The notes below the pieces were generated by a model that saw only the letters and a list, made by a program, of their open reading frames with translations, made no database searches and had not been told where the DNA came from. The position numbers and the translations under genes are program-made. A stretch of 64,000 bases of DNA from Casuarina equisetifolia (Eukaryota; Streptophyta; Magnoliopsida; Fagales; Casuarinaceae): NCBI GenBank assembly GCA_028551475.1, contig CM052358.1, forward strand, positions 15,669,938 through 15,733,937, in the 5' to 3' direction. Numbering within the stretch: the stretch's first letter is position 1; every line of letters begins with the position of its first letter. This document shows positions 13,801 through 25,711 of the stretch, piece by piece.

Positions 13801-15637
13801 CGCCATCAGGGACTTCCTGAGACAAATAAGAAGAATCAACATCAAAATAGAAGACTCTAATCATTTAAGCAAACTAATCAAAAGAACAACATTTTCCACC
13901 TTTTCTCCTTTATGTGGAGGATCTTTCCTTTCTCCAAAGCTCATAAACCCACCCCGCCCACCACCTCTACCTCTCCCACCAGCTGATGAACCTCTTCCAC
14001 CACGACCTCTTCCACCAGAACTAAGAGGAGTTTCAGCATTTTTATCATCATCCCCATCACTTTCTTCACCATCTAAAGGTTTCTTTGTAATTCCCCGACC
14101 AGACCCACTCTTCAACTTCTTTCTAGGAGTTGCGTCAACTGTGTTCTTCACAGAACTAGGCTCAAAGTCGTCGTCATCATTGTCATCAACTTTGTGAACC
14201 TTTTTAGTGGGCGGGGATTTCAAGGACTCATCACTATCCTTCTGAGTCTTTCTTTTCACTGGAAGCTCTGTTTCCTTCTCTTCCGTAAGCTTTTGTTTGT
14301 CAGTAGAAAAATACTTGCTAGTTTTCCTCCTGCCTGAATTTTCTTGGCCTCCATGCACCTGCATTTGCTACAGTGAGAAAAGTAAATAAATGAGATAACA
14401 TGATCACATATCTTCACTTCATTCAAGGTGGTTAAAGAAGAGGAGAGAGCCAAAAAAAAAGAAAAAATTAATCACATCTGATAATGCATGCTTTCAATAC
14501 TTTATTTTAACTCTAGCACAAAGTTTTAATGATTTAAAATAACCAATTATATGCACCCGCTGAAAATCAGTACCTACCATCCCATCTACTTGGAAATAGT
14601 AATTTAAAAAAAAAATTCCCGTAAAAAATTGCTCTTTTTGTGAGTTTTCAACTGAAAATCCATTTTCTTCAATCTCTTGTTAATTACATATTCTCAAAGG
14701 AAAAAAAAAAAAAAAAACAAAGTTAACACTGATTAGAACTGCCATAATTTGAAACCGAGTAAAGATGTCTCCATTCTGGTAGATCATTCATCCAACAAAT
14801 AAAAAAATAGAAAAATAAAAAGGAAGAAGTAGACGAAGATAAAAGGAACTAAAAGAATAAGATAGTTCTTCCTTTCACTTCCTTTGTTTCATCAACAACC
14901 AAGCAAAGCAATAGTCGACTCCATCTTAGAAAAAAGTGCAGAAAATTTCAAAAGGATCACAGCATAAAGGGGAAACCTTAGACAACGTCATGATTCTACT
15001 CTTTCCCATTCTTTAGAAAATTTTCCCAAAAGAAAATCAAGATTTCAATCTTATTCATACCTTACTCAACGCTGGCACACAAGCATATAAAAACGTACAT
15101 GTAAACATATACTGCTCCTTTTCGGCTTGATTATACATGGATATCAAATTACTTTGGGTACCATTCAACATTTCAAATTCTTAGCTGAAACCAATAACCA
15201 GAAGTTAAAGTTAAAGTTAAAGAATTCTACACTCTCACAGACTTAACAAAACACCGGAAATCATTTTATCCCCCCCGAAACCCAGAAGCAGACAGAAAAT
15301 AAAACTTAACAAACCGAGAATGTTAGTCCACTCACCGGTTTCTCCGAAATGGTAGGGGTGGGATTGGCAGGCTTGGACTCCTTGCCATTGCCCTTGTCTT
15401 GGGACTTCATAAACCACTTCCTTATATCTGCCTGCCTATTATCCGACTGTAATGCCGACAAAATATCCAACACAGTTAAGCCCTTACCTTCTGTTCGTTT
15501 ATACGCAGAAGTTAACAAATAAAAATAAAAATCAAATTGATCAAACCCTTGTACTTTTCTTTTCTCTCACTTCTCAGGAAACCAAATGAATTCCCAAAAA
15601 AGGAAAATGAACAAATCCATAAACCCTGACTCACCAT
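2508..15637 (-). CDS. RFC1: Replication factor C subunit 1 (clamp-loader large subunit)
   Basis: This is the large subunit of the clamp loader, which with RFC2-5 opens and loads PCNA on primed DNA in the nucleus. Exons, in order of translation, are complement of 15635-15637 (ATG only), 15336-15446, 13900-14358, 13749-13816, 13213-13288, 13072-13133, 12834-12979, 11506-11672, 11207-11395, 10976-11097, 10679-10886, 9511-9564, 9187-9356, 8376-8466, 7346-7527, 7207-7246, 6814-6938, 5005-5077, 4801-4893, 4469-4715, 2741-2782 and 2508-2653. They sum to 2874 nt (957 aa plus TGA), close to plant RFC1 length, and every junction is in phase. N-terminal QADIRKWF is a PCNA-binding motif. An RGG-rich stretch lies in exon 3, a BRCT domain at about 195-275, Walker A GPGIGKT at about 405-411 and Walker B LIMDE at about 476-480. 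A lysine/arginine tail ends in KRKR. Several introns exceed 300 bases and hold only simple repeats and AT-rich DNA. Confidence 0.95.
3106..3134 (+). repeat. G-rich tract in an RFC1 intron
   Basis: A run of about ten G is followed by three more blocks of four or five G separated by single A. It sits in the 1686-base intron between coding exons 20 and 21 of RFC1. On the plus (template) strand this could fold as a G-quadruplex. Confidence 0.8.
7799..7835 (+). repeat. (GT)n microsatellite
   Basis: About 18 uninterrupted GT units lie in an RFC1 intron. Such tracts are usually polymorphic. Confidence 0.97.
10154..10173 (+). repeat. Poly-G run in an RFC1 intron
   Basis: About twenty consecutive G. 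Length should be treated with caution, because such runs are error-prone in assemblies. Confidence 0.85.
10397..10446 (+). repeat. A-rich and (AAG)n microsatellite
   Basis: An A-rich lead-in is followed by about twelve AAG units inside an RFC1 intron. The long open frames over it on both strands come only from the repeat. Confidence 0.95.
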
Positions 15638-18297
15638 GTCTGCACTGTACACCGTTCAGAACGCCAACCGCGATTTTTCGTTTCAGTGTCGCGTTTGAAA
15701 GACAAATGATAATAAAACAATCAGGTCTTTGGGTTACAAACCGCGATTCCTGACGAGCGTGTTAGAATTGTCACTCTGGCGCACTCATGATGTCGAGGTA
15801 TGTAAGGCCACAAATGGCACTGACAAAAATAACGAAAAGTTTAGGATACTGAATGCATTTTCTATGGATCATGAAAAACAAAACGTATTCCCCCACTTCT
15901 TCCCTTCTTTCTCCCTCCCTCTCCCCCAAAATCACAAAAAAAAAAAAGCGAATTTATGTTAAATGTGAGCGAAACCTTCCGGGTTCCAGAGCTACGGAAA
16001 CAGATTATTAAGCCCTAGGTTTTTAAAGAGACAGGTTGCGAGAGAAAGATGGAAACGAAGAGAGAGAGAGAGAGAGAAGAGGAACACTACAAGAGTTTCC
16101 CGCCAGGCTTTTGGGTGGGTTCTTGTGTACCCTGGAAGGTTAATACAATCAGAGTTTGGAATTTGGCGTTAGAAAACCGCAGCTGGGAAGCTCTTTCAAG
16201 AACGTGGTCCTGGGATCAGTCACAAGAATGGGTCCAAGAATTACTGGATCACCGGGCATGGGCGGGTCTCGTAACCCATTTGAGATCAGTCGGATCCGCC
16301 CATTTTAACAGAATGAATCCAACATTTTCACTTTTTTTTTTTCTTTCTTTCTTTTGTGGGAAGGGAAACGCATTAAACTTTGTGAGTTTAAAGACGTGGT
16401 GGTATCAATGGCTTGATGTTTTTAATTTGGGGAGGAAGTTGAGAAGCACTGCTTCCGCAGTTCAAAAATTAGGGAGCATTTAAGAGTTCTTAGAAACTAC
16501 AAATCAGGCATTGTACTGAAGAGTCCTCCAAGAAATATGCATATGAGATTCCGTAGCTGCTCGTGAAATTTAGGGGCACGTAAGAAGAGTTACAATTTTA
16601 TCTCGGTGCCTACCAACACCTCCTACGCACTAGTAATATCAATTGATATTGTAGCCATTCTTTATAGGCCACTTCTTAGGTTGTATTCTTGAGACCAAAT
16701 TCCAAAATCCCTTAGTGCCAAGCTTGCGAAGTTAGTGCCCTGTGTGTGGATGCTAAGATTAAATTGGGAGAGGAAATGACTTAAGAGTTGTTCTATATTG
16801 ATTAACTAGAAAGATATTTAAGATTTATAAAAATATGATATCCTTCTCCAGTTGAATTAACTTTTTGGATGAGTTATTCTACTCCTTGACAATATCATGC
16901 TCTTACAAGAATAGATACCATCTGTAATAAGGATAATTTTTTCTCACTCTTCTAAATGGCTCACCTTAATTTTAACTTATTATATTTACTTCATACTTCT
17001 GAAAGGTGTAGTTGGTCAAAGCACAAATAGATGGTCTTTTTAGATGACAACCACCACAATGTTCATTTTTATTACCGAATAAGGTGACAATTGTTTAAAA
17101 AGCTCCTTCTACTTATAAACTAACTTATTAACAAAGACATTTTTTCTTCGAGGATGATTTTTAAATAAGATTTGAATTATGTAAGACACTTTACATTGCT
17201 CTTGACACACTTCCTTGCAAGCAGCTGTATTGTAGGTTTTATTACAAGTTTAATACACTCATTTTTATATAAGAGGTATTGTTTTTCAAACTTAGACTTT
17301 GATATTATATTAAAAAACTATTTCTTATAAATTTGTAAAGAATGAACATCTTTTATTTTAAAGGAGATTCCCATATCTTTAACATGTATTCCTAAGACTA
17401 GTAGTAAGAGACTTTTAACATTTTAAATTCTTTGGTTTCTCTTGAGTCTTTCCATAAACTTTTCTTTTCCAATTTCACCTTATCACTACCAAAAGCCAAT
17501 ACAATGTATTGTGTGATTTAATCATAACTTTGTTGCAAGGTACCTTGCTTCTCTATTCAGCGTTTAACCAGTTCCCATTAAGAAAGCAAAACAATTATCT
17601 TTGGTTGCCGAATATTGAAAATAATAATTTTTGTCAAATTTTCCACATCAAAATCTTACTAAATGAGCTGTAGTGACATTCCAAAATACTAAAGAAGCAA
17701 AAACTAATTCTAATATCGGATTTCTGTAACAAATTGAACTTTTTTATTGTAAACAAATAATCATATAATGGCCTGTTCTACTTACCCCTTGGGACTTATT
17801 GATATTGTAAGACTCCGGCCTGAAGTTTGGAACTCCGAAGTTTGGATGAAGAGGTCACCAGTAAGGTAGCAGGATGTCGGAGTGTATGACTATAGCTGCT
17901 GCTTCCTTTTGTTCTATGTCACTCTGAAATATATAAATAAGTAGACGTAGACAACATCTCTTGAATATGAGTTGATAGCTGCTTCCTTTTTTTTTTTTTT
18001 AATATTCTGTCTGTTCTTTTCGGTTAATTGTTTGTAAATTTCATGAAATGGTTGTCAAGAAGAGAGAAAATGCCGGTCCGGAATCTCAATCTCGTTTACG
18101 TGAGGTGTTGCAAGCAAGACAACAGAAAGTAAATCATCACCAAAGTAAAACAACTGTGTTAAGTTGACACATGGTGAGCACAAAGAAGTACCAATACATA
18201 TAAACTTGATTTCAGATTACAGTATGGTCCAGTTGTGAACTGCAACTGAAAAGAGGAAAAAAGGGGGGGAAACGAAAACTCAGGAAAAGAGATCCTT
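15638..18297. other. Region between the RFC1 start and the SSL stop
   Basis: The part just after 15637 should hold the RFC1 5' untranslated exon and promoter. A (GA)n tract lies at 16059-16078. The open frame at 16049-16483 looks incidental: its composition is odd, it begins in the GA repeat and I recognise no domain. From 16500 to 18290 the sequence is AT-rich with no coding signal that I could support. The last part probably includes the SSL 3' UTR. Confidence 0.5.
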
Positions 18298-21200
18298 CTA
18301 CTTCAAGTCGTAAACTGCAATGAAAGGCATCAAAACACTTCCCATCCACAGTTTCCCATCCCTTTCCTCAACTTCACTTACTGCTCTAACAACCTTTCCC
18401 TGACTGTCCTCCAACACCTGCAAAAAGTTACCCTCGGGGCTGTACTTGACAACAATCGCATGAAGCCTGCCCCCAATTTGAAGCAGGTACTGAATTTTTG
18501 CAGGAATTGGGAGCTTGAGTATAAATTTCCTAATATTAGGGTATAATGCACATAGATAAGCATACATGGACCGTCGACAGTGAAGCCCCACCCAAAATTC
18601 ACCATTTGCATTGGTCCTGACATTGTCAGGAAATCCAGGTAGGATAGCAAATACCTCTGAAGTCCCTGCTTTTTCACCCTTCAACCAATATTTGCGCAGT
18701 CTACATAATCAAGACTGTAAGTGAGTGTTTAATAACCCAAAGATGATACGAAAAAAGCATTTCTGAAAACAATGGCATTAAATGAACCCAACATTATTCT
18801 CAGGAAGCCTATCTGGGACATATGCATGGACTCCACAGCAATTTCTTTTCCATTTGCATCTATTGCTGATCGTAGCACACCAAATAACTTGGGACATTCA
18901 GTTCTACTAATATGGTACTGAGGTGCTCTTTTCTGACTTATATCATTGAACAAAATATTTGCACAGAGTACAAATAAGTCATGTTTCTCGCAGATTTTGT
19001 GTGTCAAAGGTACAGATTTTGTGTTTCTCGCAGATATTTTGCAAAACATCTCTCTCACAACCTCTGAATTAAAATTCTTTATACAGCTGGCCCACAAGCA
19101 ACTTTTGTGAATTGCTTTCAAGGAGTCTCTATGTCATCGACTCAATCTGTATAAAAAAGTCTCATACTCTCATGGTTTCCCTTTCCCCCCCTCTCATTGT
19201 GTTGTTAGAAGTTATACAAAAGTAGTTTCTTGATTATCCAAAACTAACAAAATGAGTATTGGCATCTACTAGGAGTCATCCATCTTCCAATTCCAAAAAA
19301 ATAACAGTGGGATAAATAACAGTAAGCAAAATGGGGCTCCACAGCATATAGACGCTAGACAGAAGCATGACCTAAGAGGGTGATAGACTCACCGGCCAAT
19401 GGACCCTTCACAAAAAATGAAGAAGGAACCATCTTTGCTTAAGGACAAACCATTTGGAAATTGCAGATTCCTCACAAGGACAGTGGTTTCCTCAGTAGTT
19501 GGATCGTATTTCAGAACCCTCCCACTATCCTCTGAAGAAAAAACCAATTGCATGAAGTTCCTGCGCGAAATAACCAACTGATGAATACTGGTTCCCTCCT
19601 TTTAAAAGAAAAAGGAGAAAGGGAAAAAGAAATCCCAGTGACCAGTGAGAATAGCAACCCAAAACGCTAAAGGTACTTCCATAGCATAATAAGAGCAGTG
19701 AAGGGCCACAATGAAAACTTGACAGTAATAGTTTTGAAAACCAGTGATTTGTCAGACTCAGGCAATGTTTGGAATACAGTGTTTTTCAGCGTCAAAAACA
19801 CTAGTTGAGAATTCTGGAAGCAGCTGAAAATTATTAAAACAAGAAGTTGAGGGACGAATTTTAGTACATGCCATGAAAGAAGATCTCATGAACAAAGATG
19901 GGGTCAGGAAAATGAAAAGAAACGGAAATGTTGTATATTCATAGCTCTAATAACTGAGAACGAAGAAAATAAGATATTTTCTAAAAATCTGAGAACTTAA
20001 TGGAACAAGGTAATTAAGCAAGGTCTTTTATTTTGTCAGAAGAATATTTCTAACACAAGTTTGAAAATGATTCAAACATCATATATGCTTTGAGAATAAT
20101 TTGCAAAAGCTTGACATTCTTAAGTTCTCCAATCATTCACAATGTCAAAGTAAGGAGGTCTTGAGGTTTAATCTAGATATTTGAACAGTTAAATGAAGTA
20201 CACACATGATTCTTTTTATTTATTTATTCTTTTATGTTTTAAGAATGAAAATGATAGATTAAGTTCGCAGAATTTGTAGATAACCATTATGTGCTTACCA
20301 CATATCAACCTTAATTTTCTAACTGTACCCCAATACGCAGGTCAAATGAGTAAAGTAAAAGATATGAGAAACAGTACATTTTTCAATTGCTTAGAAAACA
20401 CTGCATGAGAGACCTGCTTGACAAGATATTCACAACATCATTCAACTGTAAAAGGGATTGTAGTAAATCCTGAATAAACAAGCCAAACACATTATCCAAA
20501 TTTACAACCCAAATAATATCAAGAACGGACAAGTCAATGCACTATCAATCATCAATAATTTGATTCAAAGGAGATATCCACAATCATCCATCAAACTAGT
20601 TGAACATCTCAAGGTTCATGGCAAACGAATGCGCTAAGAACAAACCGATAAACCACCATATACCGCTGGTCCTTGCTATGGAGAAATATTACCCTTTTCT
20701 AATGGCATTCAGTTTCAAGTACCATAGTTTTTACATGCCTACCAAAATACAAGGATTTAACACTGCAATTAAAAGGGGAAGTACATTTTCTTCCATGGCG
20801 TGAAGGACAATAAGGAATCTATGCCACCCACTTTAAGAAGATGTTAACAGCACAAATTAAGTGGTCTTCTGCATTCTTTTCATAACTCTACAAGGAAAGG
20901 CACTTAGCAGTGGGTGGAACATTGTCAAATAAAGTAGTTCTCTTCAGCATTGGCCAGTCACATATCACTGTTCTACTCACATCCATGAGAGGTAATAGCG
21001 TAGTATTTAAAATAAAATTAAAAAAAAAAGCCACCATCACCTTCTTAAAAGGGAATTGCATCAAAAGGCCTACCTCCGCTGGTACTTGTTGCTGCTATCT
21101 GTAAAATAAACATTCCCTGCATCATCAATGTCTAGATCATTGGTAAACCTCAATGGCAGGCCTTCTGCCTCAGTTGTCAGCGATGTTGCCAAACCACCTT

Positions 21201-22611
21201 CAGGTCCCACCTTCATTAATCCCAAATATGCATCTGCAATGTATAAATCACCTGTTTTCTTGTCAAATCGAAGCCCTAAAGGCCTGCCACAAATGTGCTC
21301 ATCTTTCAAGTGACTCAAGGGCGATGGCTTTGGATTACAAATTTCTGACCTGAAATCAAATAAACATGTAAAAGATATCAAATAGTTGAAAAGACAACTG
21401 CAAGAGATATTTGAAAAACTAGGGGGGGGGGGGGGGGGGAACAGAGAGAGAATGATCTCTGAGTATTCTTTCGATAGGGATGCTGTTAGATGGAGTCTAT
21501 ATAGCTGATCTTGTGCAATATTTTTCCAGAATTTCTATGCTTATAAGGTCTGAACTAAAAGATGAAGAGTACAGAAATCTGTTAGTAAATTCTCTGAGAA
21601 ACCAACGTCAAGAGACATTCACTGCAATCAATCAATTCTTTCCGAGTCCCGACGTGGAACACCCCGAATCAATTTGATGGCAAATGAAATCGTGCCGTGA
21701 AGAAGTCAAACCATTGTCGTGAGTTTATAGAATCTAAAATAATCGCATCCTGCAGATGTGGGGCGGAATAATCAACGCAACGACAATCTTGACTTCATTT
21801 TTTATGCATCCATAGATAGAATCACACAGCTACACGATATTAAAGCCCACCTCTTCCCCCGCCTCCCACCAAAAAAAGAAAAAGAAAAAGAAAAAGAAAA
21901 GTTAATCTCCCCACGACAAAATAGTTTTGATTAACCAGAATGCATAAGCCTATATAAATCAAGGACACAACAGCTGTACTTTGGAGCTCCCAAACATGTT
22001 CTTGTACGACAGCGATGTATAATAATAATAATGTCATTTTTCTCGTATCACAGTTGCCAAGCAGCTACATATCGCTTTCTACATATTTGCGCTTCTATTT
22101 GTTCCATTTCCACACTTTTCCAAAAATTCAAGCTCGGGGTTTCCCAGTCAAGTGATCTTTTATGCCAAGAACTAATCTTTAAACGACCAACAGACACTAA
22201 ACATGTATGGAATCCTTTCCTGCAGAACTCTTTCATATGACTAATCATTTCTTCACATGGGCCATCGCCAAAAACTCACCTATTAGGCGAAGTATAAGCA
22301 AAGTCAGTCCAGGAATGGCCGTTCCAGAAGAGGACGCGCCCATCAGCGACACCAGTATAGGGTCCCCGCCCCATAGGGTCGAATGCTACGCTCTCAGGGC
22401 CCTGCACTTGATTAAGGAACTTGATTTCAGAATTCTGGAGCAAGTTCTGGGTGTCTCTCTGGGTGGGCACCAGGGACCATGCTGGCATGTCCACTGCATA
22501 GGCTTCGAAGTCCGGGAAGTCCACGATCGGACTGTGCCTAAGAGGGTCGATTGCACAGTACAAGGCCAAGAGGAGGAAGAAGAGTCGAGTGAAGGCTCCG
22601 GCCGGTGACAT
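18298..22611 (-). CDS. Strictosidine-synthase-like protein (six-bladed beta-propeller)
   Basis: Exons are complement of 22280-22611, 21074-21349, 19393-19560 and 18298-18700. They sum to 1179 nt (392 aa plus TAG) with every junction in phase. The family folds as a six-bladed propeller; plant members resemble animal adipocyte plasma membrane-associated protein and are often annotated that way. Residues about 7-20 form a hydrophobic signal or signal anchor, so the protein probably enters the secretory pathway. Seen family blocks are GPESVAFDPMGRGPY, CGRPLGLRFDKKTGDLYIAD, LGLMKVGPEGG, FTNDLDID, VYFTDSS, NLQFPNGLSLSKDGSF and GFPDNVRTNANGEFWVGLH. The segment where true strictosidine synthase carries its catalytic Glu reads GLHCRRS here, so Pictet-Spengler activity is unlikely. 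An upstream in-frame Met at 22681-22683 would add 24 residues; I prefer the inner one because it places the hydrophobic stretch at the N terminus. Confidence 0.93.
21422..21439 (+). repeat. Poly-G run in an SSL intron
   Basis: About eighteen consecutive G lie just upstream of SSL exon 2 in the gene's reading direction. Confidence 0.85.
21871..21900 (+). repeat. (AAAAAG)n short repeat
   Basis: Four to five near-perfect AAAAAG units lie in the first SSL intron. Confidence 0.85.
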
Positions 22612-23875
22612 GGCGTTGAGCCAGAGAGCGAGGCAGAGGTCGAGAGAGCAGCCGAGGATCGGTATAAGCTCGGCTTCCTTCAAACTAATAAGAAGGGCGT
22701 TCTGGGGGTCGCAAGGGACAAGAGTCTTTACACTTCGGAGGAACCGCCGAGCGTTTGGTTGGACATGCGAAAGAGTGTTTGGTGAAGGAGTGGCAGCTGA
22801 TTGTTAGATGGGAGTCAAGATGGGGGTGGTCATTAATGTGAACGACCCAACACTCTTCACAGCTGATCCAAAAATTCAGAGCATAGAAAAAAGGAATGCA
22901 GAGTATGAATTGACAAAACCACAAAGGCTCACCAAATCGATGATTCCGATGCTTCATCGAAAAATAGCATCACTCGCTTATTTTTGTACACGCATTCAAC
23001 TCATTGGTTTCTAACTTAAGGCCTTTTGATCTGAGGTCCTGTTAATTTATTCCTGAACTAAAAGGTTAACTCATTCCTAAACTAGAAGGTGATGGACAAA
23101 ACATTTAATAGCGCAAGGTACAACGTTATTCTCCAAAATGGCTTGACTTTGATGTTCCTAATCCTAAATTGAAGTTTAAAAAGGAAAACATGTAATCTTA
23201 AATTGAAGTTTAAATAATAAAAAATCATTCACAATTTATGGTAAATTTTTATATTGAAAATTTAAACTTTTTATCACTTTCTAACTTGATATTCCTTTGC
23301 ATTTTATATTTTGGGTAGAGAATAAGGTTGAGAAAGTACTGTGCGAAGATTTTTAAAGATAACAACAACACTAGGGCTTTACGTGAACATAAAAATGGGT
23401 TAAAAAAAATTTCAAGTAGGCAAGTTGTTTCAATATGAATGTAAGCTTTAAGCGCATTCAAATTCAAATTCAAGGTTCAACAACAGTTAACTTAGCTTTA
23501 CTTGCATATTATTGGGGTTCCTATTGGTAACTAAAAAGGATGCGAGTCTACTTTTGTGATGAGTCATGCTTGCAGTTTGTAAGTTTTGTGCAGACTTAAT
23601 ATTGCGTATTTATTAGACTCTTGGTTTTGTAGTTTAAAATGATAACATAAATAATTAAGTTCACAAAAAGTGGTATAAACTCATCATTTGAATGTCAAAC
23701 TGAGGCAATGTTTGTTTGGAACTTCCTCCATGTAAAGAAATTCATGAATAACGAGTTGCGAACATTTACAATTGTCCACTTACAAACGTTTACAATTGTC
23801 AAATAAGCCTAAACAATTGCATACAATGCGCCCACAAATAGGCCTAAACAATGTAAATGCACCCGCAAGTACTTT
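22612..23875. other. SSL upstream region and AT-rich intergenic DNA
   Basis: The first few hundred bases should hold the SSL 5' UTR and promoter. I see no clear TATA box placed convincingly. Beyond about 23000 the DNA is AT-rich with no recognised gene. Confidence 0.5.
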
Positions 23876-24841
23876 GAAACATTTTATTCACCATATGTCC
23901 TACGAATACAAAGGACTATATAGAAAACTAACCATTGAAAAATAAAACTAAAAAGCCTATATATTAGATTTCTAATCCCCTTAGCTATAATTTTGTGAAT
24001 ACAGGGATTATGATTTTGATGTGTTAACTTGTAGTAACAATCATAAAGATTGGAAAGATCAAAAGCATCTTTAAAATTGTTTGATGTATGTATCTTTTAG
24101 CTAAGTGTGATTTAATTTTGTACATTTTTGCAGTTACTCATCCTTTCAAGTATATCTTGATATAAAAGGGTCACTTGAATTAAAATGGTTGGCTGAATTA
24201 AAAGACTTTAACTAACTTTTTTTCTAAAAAGACACCCCATGTTGTCTTTTAAGAGTTTTGATAACTTTATCCTATAAGAGTGCAAAGGTTAGTACATAAA
24301 CTTAGCTCTTACAAAATAGACTCATTGGAGTGAGGAATACAATCAAAGCAATTAACATTGTTGTAAATCACATTTAAGGCAAGAAAGAAAATTATAAAGG
24401 GTAATATGTACATTTAACTCTATAAAAACATAATTACTTAAACTCCTTAATCCTTTTTAAAGAAATTCCAATATGACCTAAACGATCCATAATATGCATA
24501 TTTTGGACTTGATGACCAAAATTTGCTACTTTGTTTACTATTAAATTCCCTTCCTTGTACATGTGTTTAGTAATGGTGTAAAGGGAGAGTAAATTTACAC
24601 ATTGGTGAATCACATACTTCAACTGCCATGGCGATCTCCATCAATGTAGCATGCATTGCACTAGGTAGTAGGAATTTGACTCCAATTGTTGCAGGATCTA
24701 ATCCAGTTCATGACAAGTACAAAATCCTAAACTTTAATGCTTAGTACCCTATATCGCAAATGAAAATAAGATTATGCTAAAATGGTTGGTTGAGTTAAAA
24801 CCCCCACAACATTGACTTAGACTATAAACCATAGTTATAGG
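23876..24841 (-). mobile_element. LINE 3' fragment with RNase H remnant (copy 1)
   Basis: This is one arm of a direct repeat of about 960 bases; the other arm is 25712-26677. On the minus strand, about 24450-24640 reads WQLKYVIHQC, then HMYKEGNLIVNKVANFGH. These match the end of the RNase H domain found at the 3' end of plant LINE ORF2 (usually 'HvyREGN.vAD.LAn.G'). The catalytic-type Asp of the 'AD' pair is lost (VN here). The reverse transcriptase part is absent. Confidence 0.65.
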
Positions 24842-25439
24842 GACATTCTCTACCATTTGATGCCACAACTTGAACCAAAGATTCACATGACCATTACAAA
24901 TAATTTGATTGATCTAATCATCAATTCAATAATTTTGAAAATACTAATCATCTCCAAATCATTGTACTCTTTAACAAAAATCTCTGATGTGGCTTATAAA
25001 TACTCAATACAAAGGACTATATAGAAAACGGATTTCTACTTTTCCCTTTAATTGGTTGTGTTAACCATTATTTCCTTTTCCTTTATTTAAGAGAGGAGAT
25101 TTACAGTTGTAGGATGCTCTATCTTTTTATTTTATTTTATTTATTATTATTATTTTTTCTTAAATGTAAAATCCCATCAAATTTACTTAATGACTTAACT
25201 TTTGAGTTATGAAATGTAAAGTATTCTAATTCTTTCCTCTAATTAGTTAACACGGCATAAAGTTTATAGACCATACACTAACTAAGACCTTGATTTCAAA
25301 AACATGTCCATGTGTTATAAGATATATAAAATACATTGATAATTTTAAAAAAAGTATAAGTGCACCAAGATATGACCTTCTTCAGCACGATTAAAGCACG
25401 TTCCCATACTGTTCTGCTACCTGGAGGATCAAAAGAACT
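24842..25439. other. AT-rich spacer between the two LINE fragments
   Basis: No gene recognised. About 25000-25030 repeats a short motif (caatacaaaggactatatag) that also lies near the start of both LINE arms, which suggests a further partial copy. Confidence 0.4.
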
Positions 25440-25700
25440 AGTTCCCCGTAACCCATCATATCAGCAAACCCAATTCCGTCATTGCCAAGAGGTCAAATAT
25501 TGAAAGCTGGCTCACTGGAACCTGTAGTCGGAGTGGCGTCTGAGAAAATATTGTGAACCATATAATTGCAAACGAAAGCCTCTTTGCTGTGAGCGCCAAT
25601 TACTTGAGGTAAAGCCAAACAAAGATCTTGAACGGGACATTGGTCACGGCTAGAGATTGCCGGGACAGTCCTGAACAAGTTAGTTGCAAATCAGTACGTC
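25440..25700 (-). pseudogene. Exon-like reading frame, protein not recognised
   Basis: The minus strand reads about 85 codons with one stop in the middle (TGA at about 25491-25493). Around it, phrases such as RDQCPVQDLCLALPQVIG, KEAFVCNYMVHNIF and LGNDGIGFADMMGYGEL look like folded, conserved protein rather than chance translation. Base composition is clearly richer in G+C than the flanks. The piece sits between two LINE copies. I do not recognise the family. It may be a captured gene fragment. Confidence 0.4.
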
Positions 25701-25711
25701 TCAACACATCA

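Noticed and set aside
16049-16483. 144-codon plus-strand frame
   Set aside because: It begins in a GA repeat, has an odd Trp-rich composition and no recognisable domain; it lies in the likely RFC1 promoter region.
18729-19121. 130-codon minus-strand frame between SSL exons 3 and 4
   Set aside because: It lies in an intron. The SSL reading is complete and in phase without it, and no domain is seen.
22207-22807. Plus-strand frames of 133 and 72 codons
   Set aside because: They are shadows of SSL exon 1 and its 5' flank.
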